From Fen-1362 sp964597035 (lineage in GTDB: Bacteria > Planctomycetota > Phycisphaerae > Sedimentisphaerales > Anaerobacaceae): 64,000 bases of DNA. Under the pieces are notes generated by a model. The model saw nothing but the letters and a program-made list of their open reading frames with translations. It was not told the origin of the DNA and made no database searches. The DNA is taken from NCBI GenBank assembly GCA_964597035.1, contig CAZQWM010000004.1, positions 1 through 64,000 of the forward strand, given 5' to 3'. Below are positions 53,812-62,436 of the stretch, in pieces (positions within the stretch are counted from its first letter, which is position 1; each line of letters opens with the position of its first letter). Both the position numbers and the translations under genes were made by a program.

Positions 53812-53895
53812 TGCGGATGAGAGGAGTCGAACCTCCACGAGCGTAAGCCCACAGGCACCTGAAGCCTGCGCGTCTGCCAATTCCGCCACATCCGC
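53812..53895 (-). tRNA. tRNA-Leu (anticodon CAG)
   Basis: An 84-nt class II tRNA. The acceptor stem GCGGATG pairs with CATCCGC, the anticodon stem CAGGC/GCCTG holds the loop TTCAGGT with CAG at positions 34-36, and a long variable arm (TGGGCTTACGCTCG) and the T arm GGTTCGA follow. The D arm has the typical GGCGGAATTGG. The CCA end is not encoded. It reads CUG codons. Confidence 0.95.
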
Positions 53896-54072
53896 TAATT
53901 TCGCTGATAATAGCGACTTTGAATTTATTAGTCAATATCGAGAGTCGATTCAGCCAGCCTTGGAACGGGGAGGAAGCAACCGGCTTCGTCATTTACGGGT
54001 AATAACACGGATTATCAAGGCGAAATATTATCGGTCCCTAGCGGGCTGGATTAACACCTTGTAAAAGAAACC

Positions 54073-55956
54073 TTAGTTGCCAGCAAGGTTAAAAGGGCCA
54101 ATGTAATCGCCGTATTTGGCGCCGGCTGCTTTGAGACGTCCCCGTGCCTCGTCGAACATATCGAAGAGAATTTGCGGGGTATCGGGGACTTTGTCTCGAT
54201 AAACTTTTTCAACACGGTCAAGCTTTGCCAGATTCTCGGGGACACGAAACGTGAACTGCTGAACGTAGTTATCCCTTGTAAACTCGACGTTGAGGTGCTC
54301 GCTGAACAGCCGGGCCAGGTCGTCATAGACCGGTATGAAGCCTGTCGGCGTTTTAATGGCATCGACGTCACCATTAGCGCGAAGTTCGGCCCAGAGAATC
54401 CAGATGAGCTTGTCAGCCATAGAGTTGAGATATTTGCCGGCTTTATCCCTGAGGAAGTAATTGACTGAAAAGATAAGCGGCGGCTTTCCGACGCCTTTTG
54501 CGAAGTCGAGATTTATTTGGATGTACCTGCCGAGCGGTATGGAAACAAAATCGATATTCGACATAAGGTTGAACGACCGGAGGCCTTCTTTTCCGAGGGT
54601 TGCGGCGGTAGTCTCGGATTCGAGAGCTGCGCCTTTGAGTATTATTCCCTCGGCCCAGCTAAAGGCCTGCTCAACAGGCACCCAGGTGTCGCTGTCACGG
54701 CCGCCATAGACGATACCGCCGACAGGGACACCCTGCGGGTCGTCGAGCGAGGGGTCGCAATTTGCGAGGTCGGGAATGCTGAGGCAATAGCGGGCGTTTT
54801 TGTGCGCCGGCGGAACTTCCTTGCCTTGGTCATCGGTCTTGCCTTCGAACCACCGGCCTGAGAAGTTGATACCTTTGGTCGGCAGCTCCCGGCCCATGCC
54901 GAGCCAATGGGGCTTGTTATTTTCGTCCAAGAGGATGTTGGAGAATATAACCTCGATTGGGCTTGTCAGGGCCTCGTAAATGATGGGGTCGTCTTCGTCA
55001 TTGACATCGCGAATGATGCCGAAGATTCCTTTTTCGACGTTGACGCAGCGGACGCGGCCATTTTTTTTGCGAAGGTATGCGATGTCGTCACCGACAATGG
55101 TCTGGCCTGGCAGCATCGAGGTTGAGGTCTTGCCGCAGGCGGATGGAAATGCACCGGTGAAATAAGTTACGCGGTCTTTGGGCCCGTGCACACCCATAAC
55201 GAACATATGCTCTGCGAGCCAGCCCTGTCGCGAGGCCTTTTGAAGGGCCAAGCGAAGGGCGAGTTTTTTGAGGCCTATGGTGTTGCCGCCATACTGTGTG
55301 TTGACGCTGTAGACAATTTCCTCTTCGAGGTCGATATATACGCGACGCTTCTCGACATTTTTGCTGACATTGTGTTCAAGCTCGCCTTCGGAGTGGAGGA
55401 ACCTGAAAAACTCGGGGCTGTCGCCGATTTTTTTGAACTGCTCATAGCCCGGCCGATACAGGATGCTTTCGCTGTGGGCGACGTATGGAGAATCGGTTAT
55501 CTGGATGCAGGGTATGGCGAATTCGGAGCCGACCGGGCCGAGACACCAGAAACAGACCAGCATCTCTCTGCCAACCATCGAGTTTTTCAGAAATCCGCGT
55601 ACCTCAGCTACGCCGGTTTCCTTTTCCACGGAATTTAGACTTTCTCCGAGCGTGGAACCCACAGGCAAAAGGTACTTCGTATTTGCTTTATCACGGCCCT
55701 GGTCGTGGTAGCCGTCGAAGTGGCAGGTGTGACCCTTTATATCGAGGGGAATCTCTTCTCCGTTTTTCACTGCGAGCTCGCGGATGTGCTGGATGTCATC
55801 GGGCGAGTCGGTGCAGACATAGACGGAGCCGGGATTAGTCAGCTCGATAGCGTCGGCAACGAAGCTGTGCATTTTCGAGTTATCCAGCGTGACCAGCCGA
55901 TTATACTGCTCGCCGGTCAGTTTCTGCTTCAAAATGTCTTTCGCATTACCTGCCAT
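54073..55956 (-). CDS. pckG: Phosphoenolpyruvate carboxykinase (GTP)
   Basis: Converts oxaloacetate and GTP to phosphoenolpyruvate, CO2 and GDP, a gluconeogenic or anaplerotic step. The 627 residues are normal for the GTP class. The P-loop motif FPSACGKTSTSML (about 283-295) is diagnostic. GGNTIGLKKLALRLAL, the metal/substrate regions YLRKKNGRVRCVNVEKGIFG and FSWAEGIILKG also fit. ATG 55956 (MAGNAKDIL) has AGGAGT upstream; the longer open frame is not needed. Confidence 0.95.
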   Translation of the reverse strand: MAGNAKDILKQKLTGEQYNRLVTLDNSKMHSFVADAIELTNPGSVYVCTDSPDDIQHIRELAVKNGEEIPLDIKGHTCHFDGYHDQGRDKANTKYLLPVGSTLGESLNSVEKETGVAEVRGFLKNSMVGREMLVCFWCLGPVGSEFAIPCIQITDSPYVAHSESILYRPGYEQFKKIGDSPEFFRFLHSEGELEHNVSKNVEKRRVYIDLEEEIVYSVNTQYGGNTIGLKKLALRLALQKASRQGWLAEHMFVMGVHGPKDRVTYFTGAFPSACGKTSTSMLPGQTIVGDDIAYLRKKNGRVRCVNVEKGIFGIIRDVNDEDDPIIYEALTSPIEVIFSNILLDENNKPHWLGMGRELPTKGINFSGRWFEGKTDDQGKEVPPAHKNARYCLSIPDLANCDPSLDDPQGVPVGGIVYGGRDSDTWVPVEQAFSWAEGIILKGAALESETTAATLGKEGLRSFNLMSNIDFVSIPLGRYIQINLDFAKGVGKPPLIFSVNYFLRDKAGKYLNSMADKLIWILWAELRANGDVDAIKTPTGFIPVYDDLARLFSEHLNVEFTRDNYVQQFTFRVPENLAKLDRVEKVYRDKVPDTPQILFDMFDEARGRLKAAGAKYGDYIGPFNLAGN

Positions 55957-56153
55957 ATATACTCCTGTAATTTTCAAGCTCAAAAAATCGCAGGATTATA
56001 ACCAAGTAGCACAAAGTCCGTCAACCCGTTTTTCCAAGGAAATCATCCAGACACACAAGACCATTGTCTTTGTCTCAGCGGCATGGTAGTATCAGCCAAA
56101 GCATCAAGATGGAAGATTATGTCATATAGCCAGGCAGACGGAGAAAACGAGAA

Positions 56154-57644
56154 ATGAAAAGCCGGGGTATTTTCAAAGCTGCATTCGTAATAGTTTTGGC
56201 GCTGGGCAACTGGGGTATTTGCGGTGCAGATGGGCTCGGAGGGATGGAAAAATCGGTGGTGATGATTCGAAGCGTCGGGCAGGATTTCGACTACGTTACG
56301 CCGTGGAAACAAAAAAATATGGTTCAGGGGGTGGGTTCGGGCTTTATCATCGACGACAGTAGGGTGCTGACCAACGCGCACAACGTCAGCAATAATAAAT
56401 ACCTGGAACTGCAAAAAGACGGCGTGGCGAAACGGTATCCGGCGAAGGCGGCGTTTATCGGGCACGACTGCGACCTTGCTGTGCTTGTGGTGGATGACGC
56501 GAGCTTTTTCGACGATACGGCCGCACTGGAGCTTGCGGGGCTTCCGGGTATAAACTCAACGGTCTCAACCTACGGCTTTCCGATTGGAGGCAGGCACATC
56601 TCGGTCACGGAGGGAGTAGTCTCGCGGATACAGATGGACACATACGCCCACACGGGAGCGGATTCGCACTTGGTGATTCAAACGGACGCGGCGATTAACC
56701 CGGGCAACAGCGGCGGGCCTGTGATACAGGACGGCAACGTTGTGGGCGTTGCGTTTCAGGGACTGATGCAGGCGGAAAATATCGGGTATATGATTCCAAC
56801 AACGGTGATAAAACACTTTCTGACCGATATCGAAGACGGCAAATACGACGGCTTCGGCTCGCTTGGCGTGATGCTGTATCACGGGCTGCACAGCGAAAGC
56901 TATAAGGATTATCTCAAGGTCCCGGATAGGCAGGAAGGAGTGGTTATAATACAAACGTTAATGCACAGCTCGGTCGAGAAGATTCTAAAGCCGGGTGACG
57001 TGCTGATCAGGATTGATGAATACAACATCGACAATGACGGCAGGGTCGATATTTACGGGCTGAAGCTCGATTTGTCGGAGGTGGTGGAAACCAAACAGAC
57101 AGGCGAGACGGCGGAGCTTGCGTTCTATCGTGAAGGGAAGTTGAAGGAGGCAACGGCGACGGTGGCGTTGAACAGGCCGGTGTTCGAATTTGCGAGGCAA
57201 TACGACATTGCGCCGCGGTACGTCTGCTTTGGGGGGCTGACGTTTGTTCCGGCCACGCGGAATTACCTCGAAGCGTGGGGGCCGGAGTGGCCGACGGATG
57301 CACCGTTCTATTTGCGATATCTGTTCCGCAACTCGATACAGCTTAATAAAGACAGAGAGCGGAAGGAATACGTGGTGCTGTCGGAAATAATGCCGGACGA
57401 GATAAATGCATACGCGGGGGGATTCAAAAGTCAGGTTGTCGAAAGCATAAACGGCACACCGGTATGGAAGCTTGGGGACGCGCTGGAACTGTTTGAAAAA
57501 AGCGAGGAAGACTTTTATGAGATTAAGTTTATGGGCGTGGACCGGCCTTTGATAATCGACGCCAAAGCAGCCCACAACCGTCAGGCGGTTATCCTCGAAA
57601 AATACGACATACCCGAACAGGCGAAACTGGAGGAGCAGCTATGA
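56154..57644 (+). CDS. Exported trypsin-like serine protease with PDZ domain (DegP-like)
   Basis: A 496-residue secreted or periplasmic protease. The signal peptide covers about 1-24. The catalytic triad is visible as His in VLTNAHNV (about residue 77), Asp in HDCDLAVLVV (about 105) and Ser in INPGNSGGPV (about 187). A PDZ-like region (about 230-340; IQTLMHSSVEKILKPGDVLI) follows, and a second domain reaches the C-terminus. Its stop overlaps the paralogous gene downstream by 4 nt (ATGA), so both are made together. The substrate is unknown; envelope quality control is likely. Confidence 0.9.
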   Translation: MKSRGIFKAAFVIVLALGNWGICGADGLGGMEKSVVMIRSVGQDFDYVTPWKQKNMVQGVGSGFIIDDSRVLTNAHNVSNNKYLELQKDGVAKRYPAKAAFIGHDCDLAVLVVDDASFFDDTAALELAGLPGINSTVSTYGFPIGGRHISVTEGVVSRIQMDTYAHTGADSHLVIQTDAAINPGNSGGPVIQDGNVVGVAFQGLMQAENIGYMIPTTVIKHFLTDIEDGKYDGFGSLGVMLYHGLHSESYKDYLKVPDRQEGVVIIQTLMHSSVEKILKPGDVLIRIDEYNIDNDGRVDIYGLKLDLSEVVETKQTGETAELAFYREGKLKEATATVALNRPVFEFARQYDIAPRYVCFGGLTFVPATRNYLEAWGPEWPTDAPFYLRYLFRNSIQLNKDRERKEYVVLSEIMPDEINAYAGGFKSQVVESINGTPVWKLGDALELFEKSEEDFYEIKFMGVDRPLIIDAKAAHNRQAVILEKYDIPEQAKLEEQL

Positions 57645-59122
57645 AGACCATACGCAATCGAAGCTATATCGGTCTGTGTCTGGCAATGCTTGCAGCGGCC
57701 TGCGTTGTGAAAGCGGACGTCCGCGAATCAATGAAACAGTCGCTGGTATATTTAGAGGTTTCGGCCTACGGCTATGACCAGTTGCGGCCCTGGCGCAATA
57801 CGGAGATACAGCAGAAACACGGCGTCGGCTGCGCGGTAGGCCCTTATGAGGTGATAACGCCGGCGTGGAACGTGGCCGAGGCAAAATTAATCAAGGCGAA
57901 GGTATTCGGCCAGAACGAATATATACCGGCAAGAATCAAGGAGGTCGATTACGAAATTGACCTGGCGCTGGTGGAGCTTGAGCCGAACGCTTTAGCAAAA
58001 CCGCTGAAGCCCGTCAAATTCAAGGACAAGTTCAGGCGGTCAGCTATGCTGGACTTTTACTGGCTCAATAATACCGGACATCTGACTACCGGTCAGGGTT
58101 CCCTCGACAGGGCCGATGTCTATCGAACGCCTGTTTCCTATACGCGCTTTTTGAGTTTCGTTGTCACGAATACGTCACAGGAAACGAGTATCGGCCAAGT
58201 TTACACTGACGGCTCGACGCCTGTGGGAATTGCGTGCTGGAGCGAAGGCAGCGACAAGGCGGGATTGATACCGGCCGTTATTATCAACGACTTTTTAGCG
58301 AAGGCAAAGCAGGGCGACTACCGCGGCGTCCCCACCGAGGGCTTTTCCACAGGTGAGCTTTTAGACCCGGCTATGCGCAGATATCTGAAAATGCCGGCGG
58401 ATATGAAGGCAGGTGTGCTGGTGACAGACGTTTACAACATCGGGACAGGCAGTGACCAGCTCAAGCGCAATGACGTTATTTTAGCCATCGACGGCAAGGA
58501 ACTTGACGCATACGGAAGATTTGCCCACAAGACATACGACCGCATTTATTTTTCTTACCTAATCACACTTCACAGGGTTGGGGACGATATCGCGTTTGAT
58601 ATCTGGCGTGACAGTGAACGGCAGCAGGTCAAGGTTGAGGCGAAGAATTTCGACGTTGCCGAGATGCTGGTGCCCTACTATGAGTTCGGCCGACAGCCGG
58701 AGTATGTGGTTACAGGGGGATTCGTGTTTCAGAAGCTGACAAGGTCTTATCTGGCCAACTGGGGCAAGGACTGGCCCGGCAAGGTCAGCCCGCATCTGTT
58801 CCAGTATTTCCAGGACAAATCTTTCAAGCCTACCGACGAGCGGCGAGATATTGTCATACTCAGCTATGTTCTGCCCGCGCAGATAAATCTCGGCTACAGC
58901 GGACTTGCTCAGCTTGTAGTCAGCCGGTTCAACGGGATGCCGATAAGCAGTATCGCCGATATCGCAGAGGCACAGAAGCTCAATCCCGACTCAAAGTACG
59001 ACGTGGTGGAATTCGAGCTTGATAATCCCACGGTAGTAATCCCACGCGGTCAATTGGCGCAGGCGGACTTTCTCATTTCTAAAAGCTACGGGATTCGCAA
59101 ACCTGCCAACGTCGAACAATAA
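57641..59122 (+). CDS. Inactive paralogue of the upstream protease (pseudoprotease)
   Basis: A 493-residue exported protein with the same plan as the gene upstream: signal peptide (about 1-25), trypsin-like domain, PDZ-like region (MKAGVLVTDVYNIGTGSDQL) and matching C-terminal domain (YLANWGKDWP against YLEAWGPEWP). The catalytic residues are lost: TNAHNV is replaced by TPAWNV (His to Trp) and the GNSGGP loop by QVYTDGSTPVG. The Asp region EIDLALVEL remains. It may regulate or scaffold its active partner. It is translationally coupled by a 4-nt overlap. Confidence 0.85.
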   Translation: MKTIRNRSYIGLCLAMLAAACVVKADVRESMKQSLVYLEVSAYGYDQLRPWRNTEIQQKHGVGCAVGPYEVITPAWNVAEAKLIKAKVFGQNEYIPARIKEVDYEIDLALVELEPNALAKPLKPVKFKDKFRRSAMLDFYWLNNTGHLTTGQGSLDRADVYRTPVSYTRFLSFVVTNTSQETSIGQVYTDGSTPVGIACWSEGSDKAGLIPAVIINDFLAKAKQGDYRGVPTEGFSTGELLDPAMRRYLKMPADMKAGVLVTDVYNIGTGSDQLKRNDVILAIDGKELDAYGRFAHKTYDRIYFSYLITLHRVGDDIAFDIWRDSERQQVKVEAKNFDVAEMLVPYYEFGRQPEYVVTGGFVFQKLTRSYLANWGKDWPGKVSPHLFQYFQDKSFKPTDERRDIVILSYVLPAQINLGYSGLAQLVVSRFNGMPISSIADIAEAQKLNPDSKYDVVEFELDNPTVVIPRGQLAQADFLISKSYGIRKPANVEQ

Positions 59123-59193
59123 AAGCATTGCAAGCGAGCCGGCTGCGGTGTAATCTATTCCAAAATTTCAGGATTGTTTTTCTGTAACCGATT

Positions 59194-61209
59194 ATGAAGG
59201 TATTGCTTAGCTGGCTTCGAGACTATATCGACATTGAGCACTCGGCCGAGGAGGTCGCGGAGATTCTAAGCAATCTCGGTCTGCCGAACGAAGGCATCGA
59301 ATATATAGGTGATGACGCGGTAATCGACGTTGAGGTGACGAGCAACCGTGGAGACTGCCTTGGGTACATCGGGATAGCCCGGGAGCTTGCCGCGGCTACG
59401 GACAGAGAGCTAAAGCTTCCACATATTGAGCCGGCCGAATCGGAGAAACCGGTTGCCAAGCTTGCCGGGGTGGAAATCATTGAGCCGGCTCTTTGCGGCC
59501 GGTACACGGCGAGGGTTATCGAGGGGGTTAAAGTCGGGCCAACGCCAGACTGGCTGAAGAGTCGTCTCGAAGCAATCGGAATGCGGAGCGTCAATAACAT
59601 CGTCGACGCCACGAACTACGCGATGCTCGAGACAGGCCAGCCGCCACACGCATTCGATTATGCGAAAATCGTGGGGGGCAGGATAATAGTCCGAAAGGCA
59701 TCGGCCGGCGAGCAAATCATCAGTATCGACGGGTCAAAATGCGAGCTGGCAGCCGATATGCCAATAATCGCCGATGCGAAAAAACCCGTTGCGATTGCGG
59801 GCGTTATGGGCGGACTGGAAACGGAGGTAAGCGAGGCAACGACGGCGATACTACTCGAAGACGCATTTTTCGACCCGGTCAGCGTTCGGGCCACATCGAG
59901 GAAACTGGGGCTGCCTTCGGAGGCATCGTTTCGATTCGGCAGGATTGTCGATATCGAAAACATAGACCGGGCCTCGCAACGAACCGCACAACTTATAATC
60001 CAGGTGGCAGGCGGAAAGGCGGCAAAAGGGGTCGTCGATGTGTACCCGGGAAAGCCGAAGCCGAAACAGGCAACGCTGCGCTTAGGCCGGCTGAAGAAGC
60101 TGCTTGGTATCGAAGTGCCGCAAAATGAAGTGATGAGGATTCTGGCCAAGCTGGGCTTCGAGCCAAAGCGCGAAGGCGAGCAAATAGTCTGCTCTGTGCC
60201 CAGTTGGCGAAGCGACGTATATCGCGAGGCGGACATGATAGAGGAAGTTGCCCGTGTCTCGGGCTACGACAAGGTGCCGACGGAAAAGACCATAAGAATC
60301 GAAGTAGCCCCCATCGAAACCCGAAAACAGACAATCGACGCCATAGGGACATATCTCAACGGATGCAGATTCTACGAGACGGTCACAGTGAGTTTCGTTG
60401 ATGCCAAGGTCGCAGAATTGTTTGCAACTCCGGACTCAAAACAGCATCTATCGGTCAAAGATGCCACGGTAAAAGGCACCGGGCATCTGCGGCAAAGTGT
60501 GCTGCCTTCGCTGCTGGGCGTAATGAAATCAAATCACAACGTTGGCAATACGCCCTGTAGAATCTTCGAAATTGCCGATACATATATTCCAACGGGTAAG
60601 GCCGGCCAGCTACCGGTTGAAAAGTCCCGTCTGGCGATTGCCTGTGACAGTGATTTGAGGGACATTCGGGGCGTAGTCGAAGAATTACTCAGAAACATAG
60701 CCCCAGAAAGTGTCGTTACATTCGAGCCGAACGACATCACCTGGGCACAGGCAGGGGCAAGCATCATCGCGGACGGAACAGGTATCGGTGAAATGGGAAT
60801 GATGTCGCAGAAGGTTATGACCCAGTTCGATTTCAAGAACGTTACGGTTTGCGGGGTGGAGCTGGACCTTGAACATTTGCTGAGCTTACGCCGCGGACCG
60901 GTTAAGGTAAAGCCGATACCGCGATTCCCAGCTATCAGACGAGACTTATCACTGGTTTTAGACGACAAAGTCGCATGGTCGGACATCGAATCCGCAGTAA
61001 AAAGCAAGGCCCCAAGCGAGCTTGAAACCGTCGAGTTTGTGGGCATATTCAGGGGCAAGGGCATACCCGAGGGCAGGAAAAGCGTAACACTATCGCTTTC
61101 GTTCAGGGATACCGACGGCACTTTAACTCACGAAGCAGTAGATAGCTTCGAGTCGGCAATTGTCGCCGAATTATCCGCATACGTCGGGGCGGTTCTTCGG
61201 ACGGCCTGA
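59194..61209 (+). CDS. pheT: Phenylalanyl-tRNA synthetase beta subunit, short form
   Basis: The beta subunit of the alpha2-beta2 enzyme that charges tRNA-Phe. The B1 start MKVLLSWLRDYIDIE, the B3/B4 region (NIVDATNYAMLETGQPPHAF), the B5 domain and the FDX-ACB anticodon-binding C-terminus (PRFPAIRRDLSLVLDD) are all present. It has 671 residues, shorter than the usual about 790-800, because the EMAP-like tRNA-binding B2 insertion after about residue 40 is absent. No pheS is in the window. It converges with treT. Confidence 0.92.
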   Translation: MKVLLSWLRDYIDIEHSAEEVAEILSNLGLPNEGIEYIGDDAVIDVEVTSNRGDCLGYIGIARELAAATDRELKLPHIEPAESEKPVAKLAGVEIIEPALCGRYTARVIEGVKVGPTPDWLKSRLEAIGMRSVNNIVDATNYAMLETGQPPHAFDYAKIVGGRIIVRKASAGEQIISIDGSKCELAADMPIIADAKKPVAIAGVMGGLETEVSEATTAILLEDAFFDPVSVRATSRKLGLPSEASFRFGRIVDIENIDRASQRTAQLIIQVAGGKAAKGVVDVYPGKPKPKQATLRLGRLKKLLGIEVPQNEVMRILAKLGFEPKREGEQIVCSVPSWRSDVYREADMIEEVARVSGYDKVPTEKTIRIEVAPIETRKQTIDAIGTYLNGCRFYETVTVSFVDAKVAELFATPDSKQHLSVKDATVKGTGHLRQSVLPSLLGVMKSNHNVGNTPCRIFEIADTYIPTGKAGQLPVEKSRLAIACDSDLRDIRGVVEELLRNIAPESVVTFEPNDITWAQAGASIIADGTGIGEMGMMSQKVMTQFDFKNVTVCGVELDLEHLLSLRRGPVKVKPIPRFPAIRRDLSLVLDDKVAWSDIESAVKSKAPSELETVEFVGIFRGKGIPEGRKSVTLSLSFRDTDGTLTHEAVDSFESAIVAELSAYVGAVLRTA

Positions 61210-61213
61210 ATCA

Positions 61214-62425
61214 CTATCTGCCCATCACTTCGTTTAGCATATCGAGGTAGTCGGAAAGCAGCCGGGTAATGAGGAAGTTTCGTCGCACGGTCTCTCTGGC
61301 ATTTCTGCCGAGGCGGTCCAATTCTTTTGGATTTTTGAGCAGATGAACAATTCTGTCGGCGAATCCTTTTGTGTCGTCCGGCTCGACGAGATAGCCGTTT
61401 TTGCCATCCTTAATTTGGAGAGGGATACCGCCTACATTCGATGCAACCACCGGGGTTCCCTTCCAGAGGGCCTCGGTTACGGCGAGGCAGAAGCCCTCTC
61501 TGAGAGATTTCTGGATTACTAAGGTTGAGAATCTCTGTATGGCATTGACGAGCAGTTCGTTATTGCCGACGACGAGCAGGACATCACCGCTTTTCTTAAA
61601 GCGTGCCGCTTTTTTAAGCACCTTCTGGTACATCGTCAAGCTTTCCGGGTCGTCGGTGGCCACGTTGTAACAGAGGACAAGCCGGCAATCGACCTTTTCG
61701 CGGACAAGCTCGAAGGCATCTATGACCCCTTCGGGGTCCTTCCAGGGGTCGAGGCGTGAGACCTGAGTAATTACGGGTTTATCCGTGGGTATGCCGGCCT
61801 TTTTGATATATTGAAGAATAGTCTTCGGGCTAATCTCTCTGTTCTTGGGTATCAGGGGATTTATGGCCGGAAACATAATTCTCTGGTCGACAGGAAGCGC
61901 CTGCTTTACGTATTGCTCGTTTGAAACAACCATCTGGTCGTATTTGATTATGAAACCCTTGAGCCAGTCCCAAAGCTCCTTGTGCGGATTGGTGAGGTCT
62001 ATGTGACACCGCCAAATCCAGGGCTGTCGTTTTTTGTAGTACCTTATAAGGGCGAGCGGCTGAGGGTCGTGAACGATAACACAGTCGTGGTCGAGGTGGG
62101 TGAATTTTGCGAAGTTCTGGTTTACCTGCTGATAGAGGCGTTTCTGCGTCTGGGACAGGTTCATTCTTTTGCCCTGCAGGGCGTTGTGGAAGCTCTTGGT
62201 TGTTTCAAAGAATTCCTGACTGCCGTGTAGGATTCTCCATCCGGTGTCTATACCTACATCGTTCATCAGCAAAACGAGCGAATAGAGGATTTCAGCCACA
62301 CCGCCACCCTGGTAGGTTGCGTTGACGTGGACGATGTGCCGGCCATAAAGGCCTCTTGCCCTTGCGTAAATACCCGCCAGGACCTGGTCCGGGACTATTC
62401 TGCGAAAACTTTCGAGGGTCAGCAT
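61214..62425 (-). CDS. GT4 glycosyltransferase, trehalose synthase (TreT)-like
   Basis: A 403-residue retaining GT-B glycosyltransferase. It resembles TreT, which joins NDP-glucose and glucose to trehalose: VNATYQGGGVAEILYSLVLL at the N-terminus, VTQVSRLDPWKDPEGVIDAF in the middle, and the donor-site LREGFCLAVTEALWKGTPVV (about residues 310-330). It lies 11 nt after the otsAB-type gene on the same strand, which supports a trehalose role. Another glucosyl transfer remains possible. Confidence 0.82.
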   Translation of the reverse strand: MLTLESFRRIVPDQVLAGIYARARGLYGRHIVHVNATYQGGGVAEILYSLVLLMNDVGIDTGWRILHGSQEFFETTKSFHNALQGKRMNLSQTQKRLYQQVNQNFAKFTHLDHDCVIVHDPQPLALIRYYKKRQPWIWRCHIDLTNPHKELWDWLKGFIIKYDQMVVSNEQYVKQALPVDQRIMFPAINPLIPKNREISPKTILQYIKKAGIPTDKPVITQVSRLDPWKDPEGVIDAFELVREKVDCRLVLCYNVATDDPESLTMYQKVLKKAARFKKSGDVLLVVGNNELLVNAIQRFSTLVIQKSLREGFCLAVTEALWKGTPVVASNVGGIPLQIKDGKNGYLVEPDDTKGFADRIVHLLKNPKELDRLGRNARETVRRNFLITRLLSDYLDMLNEVMGR

Positions 62426-62436
62426 GATGTCTCCTT

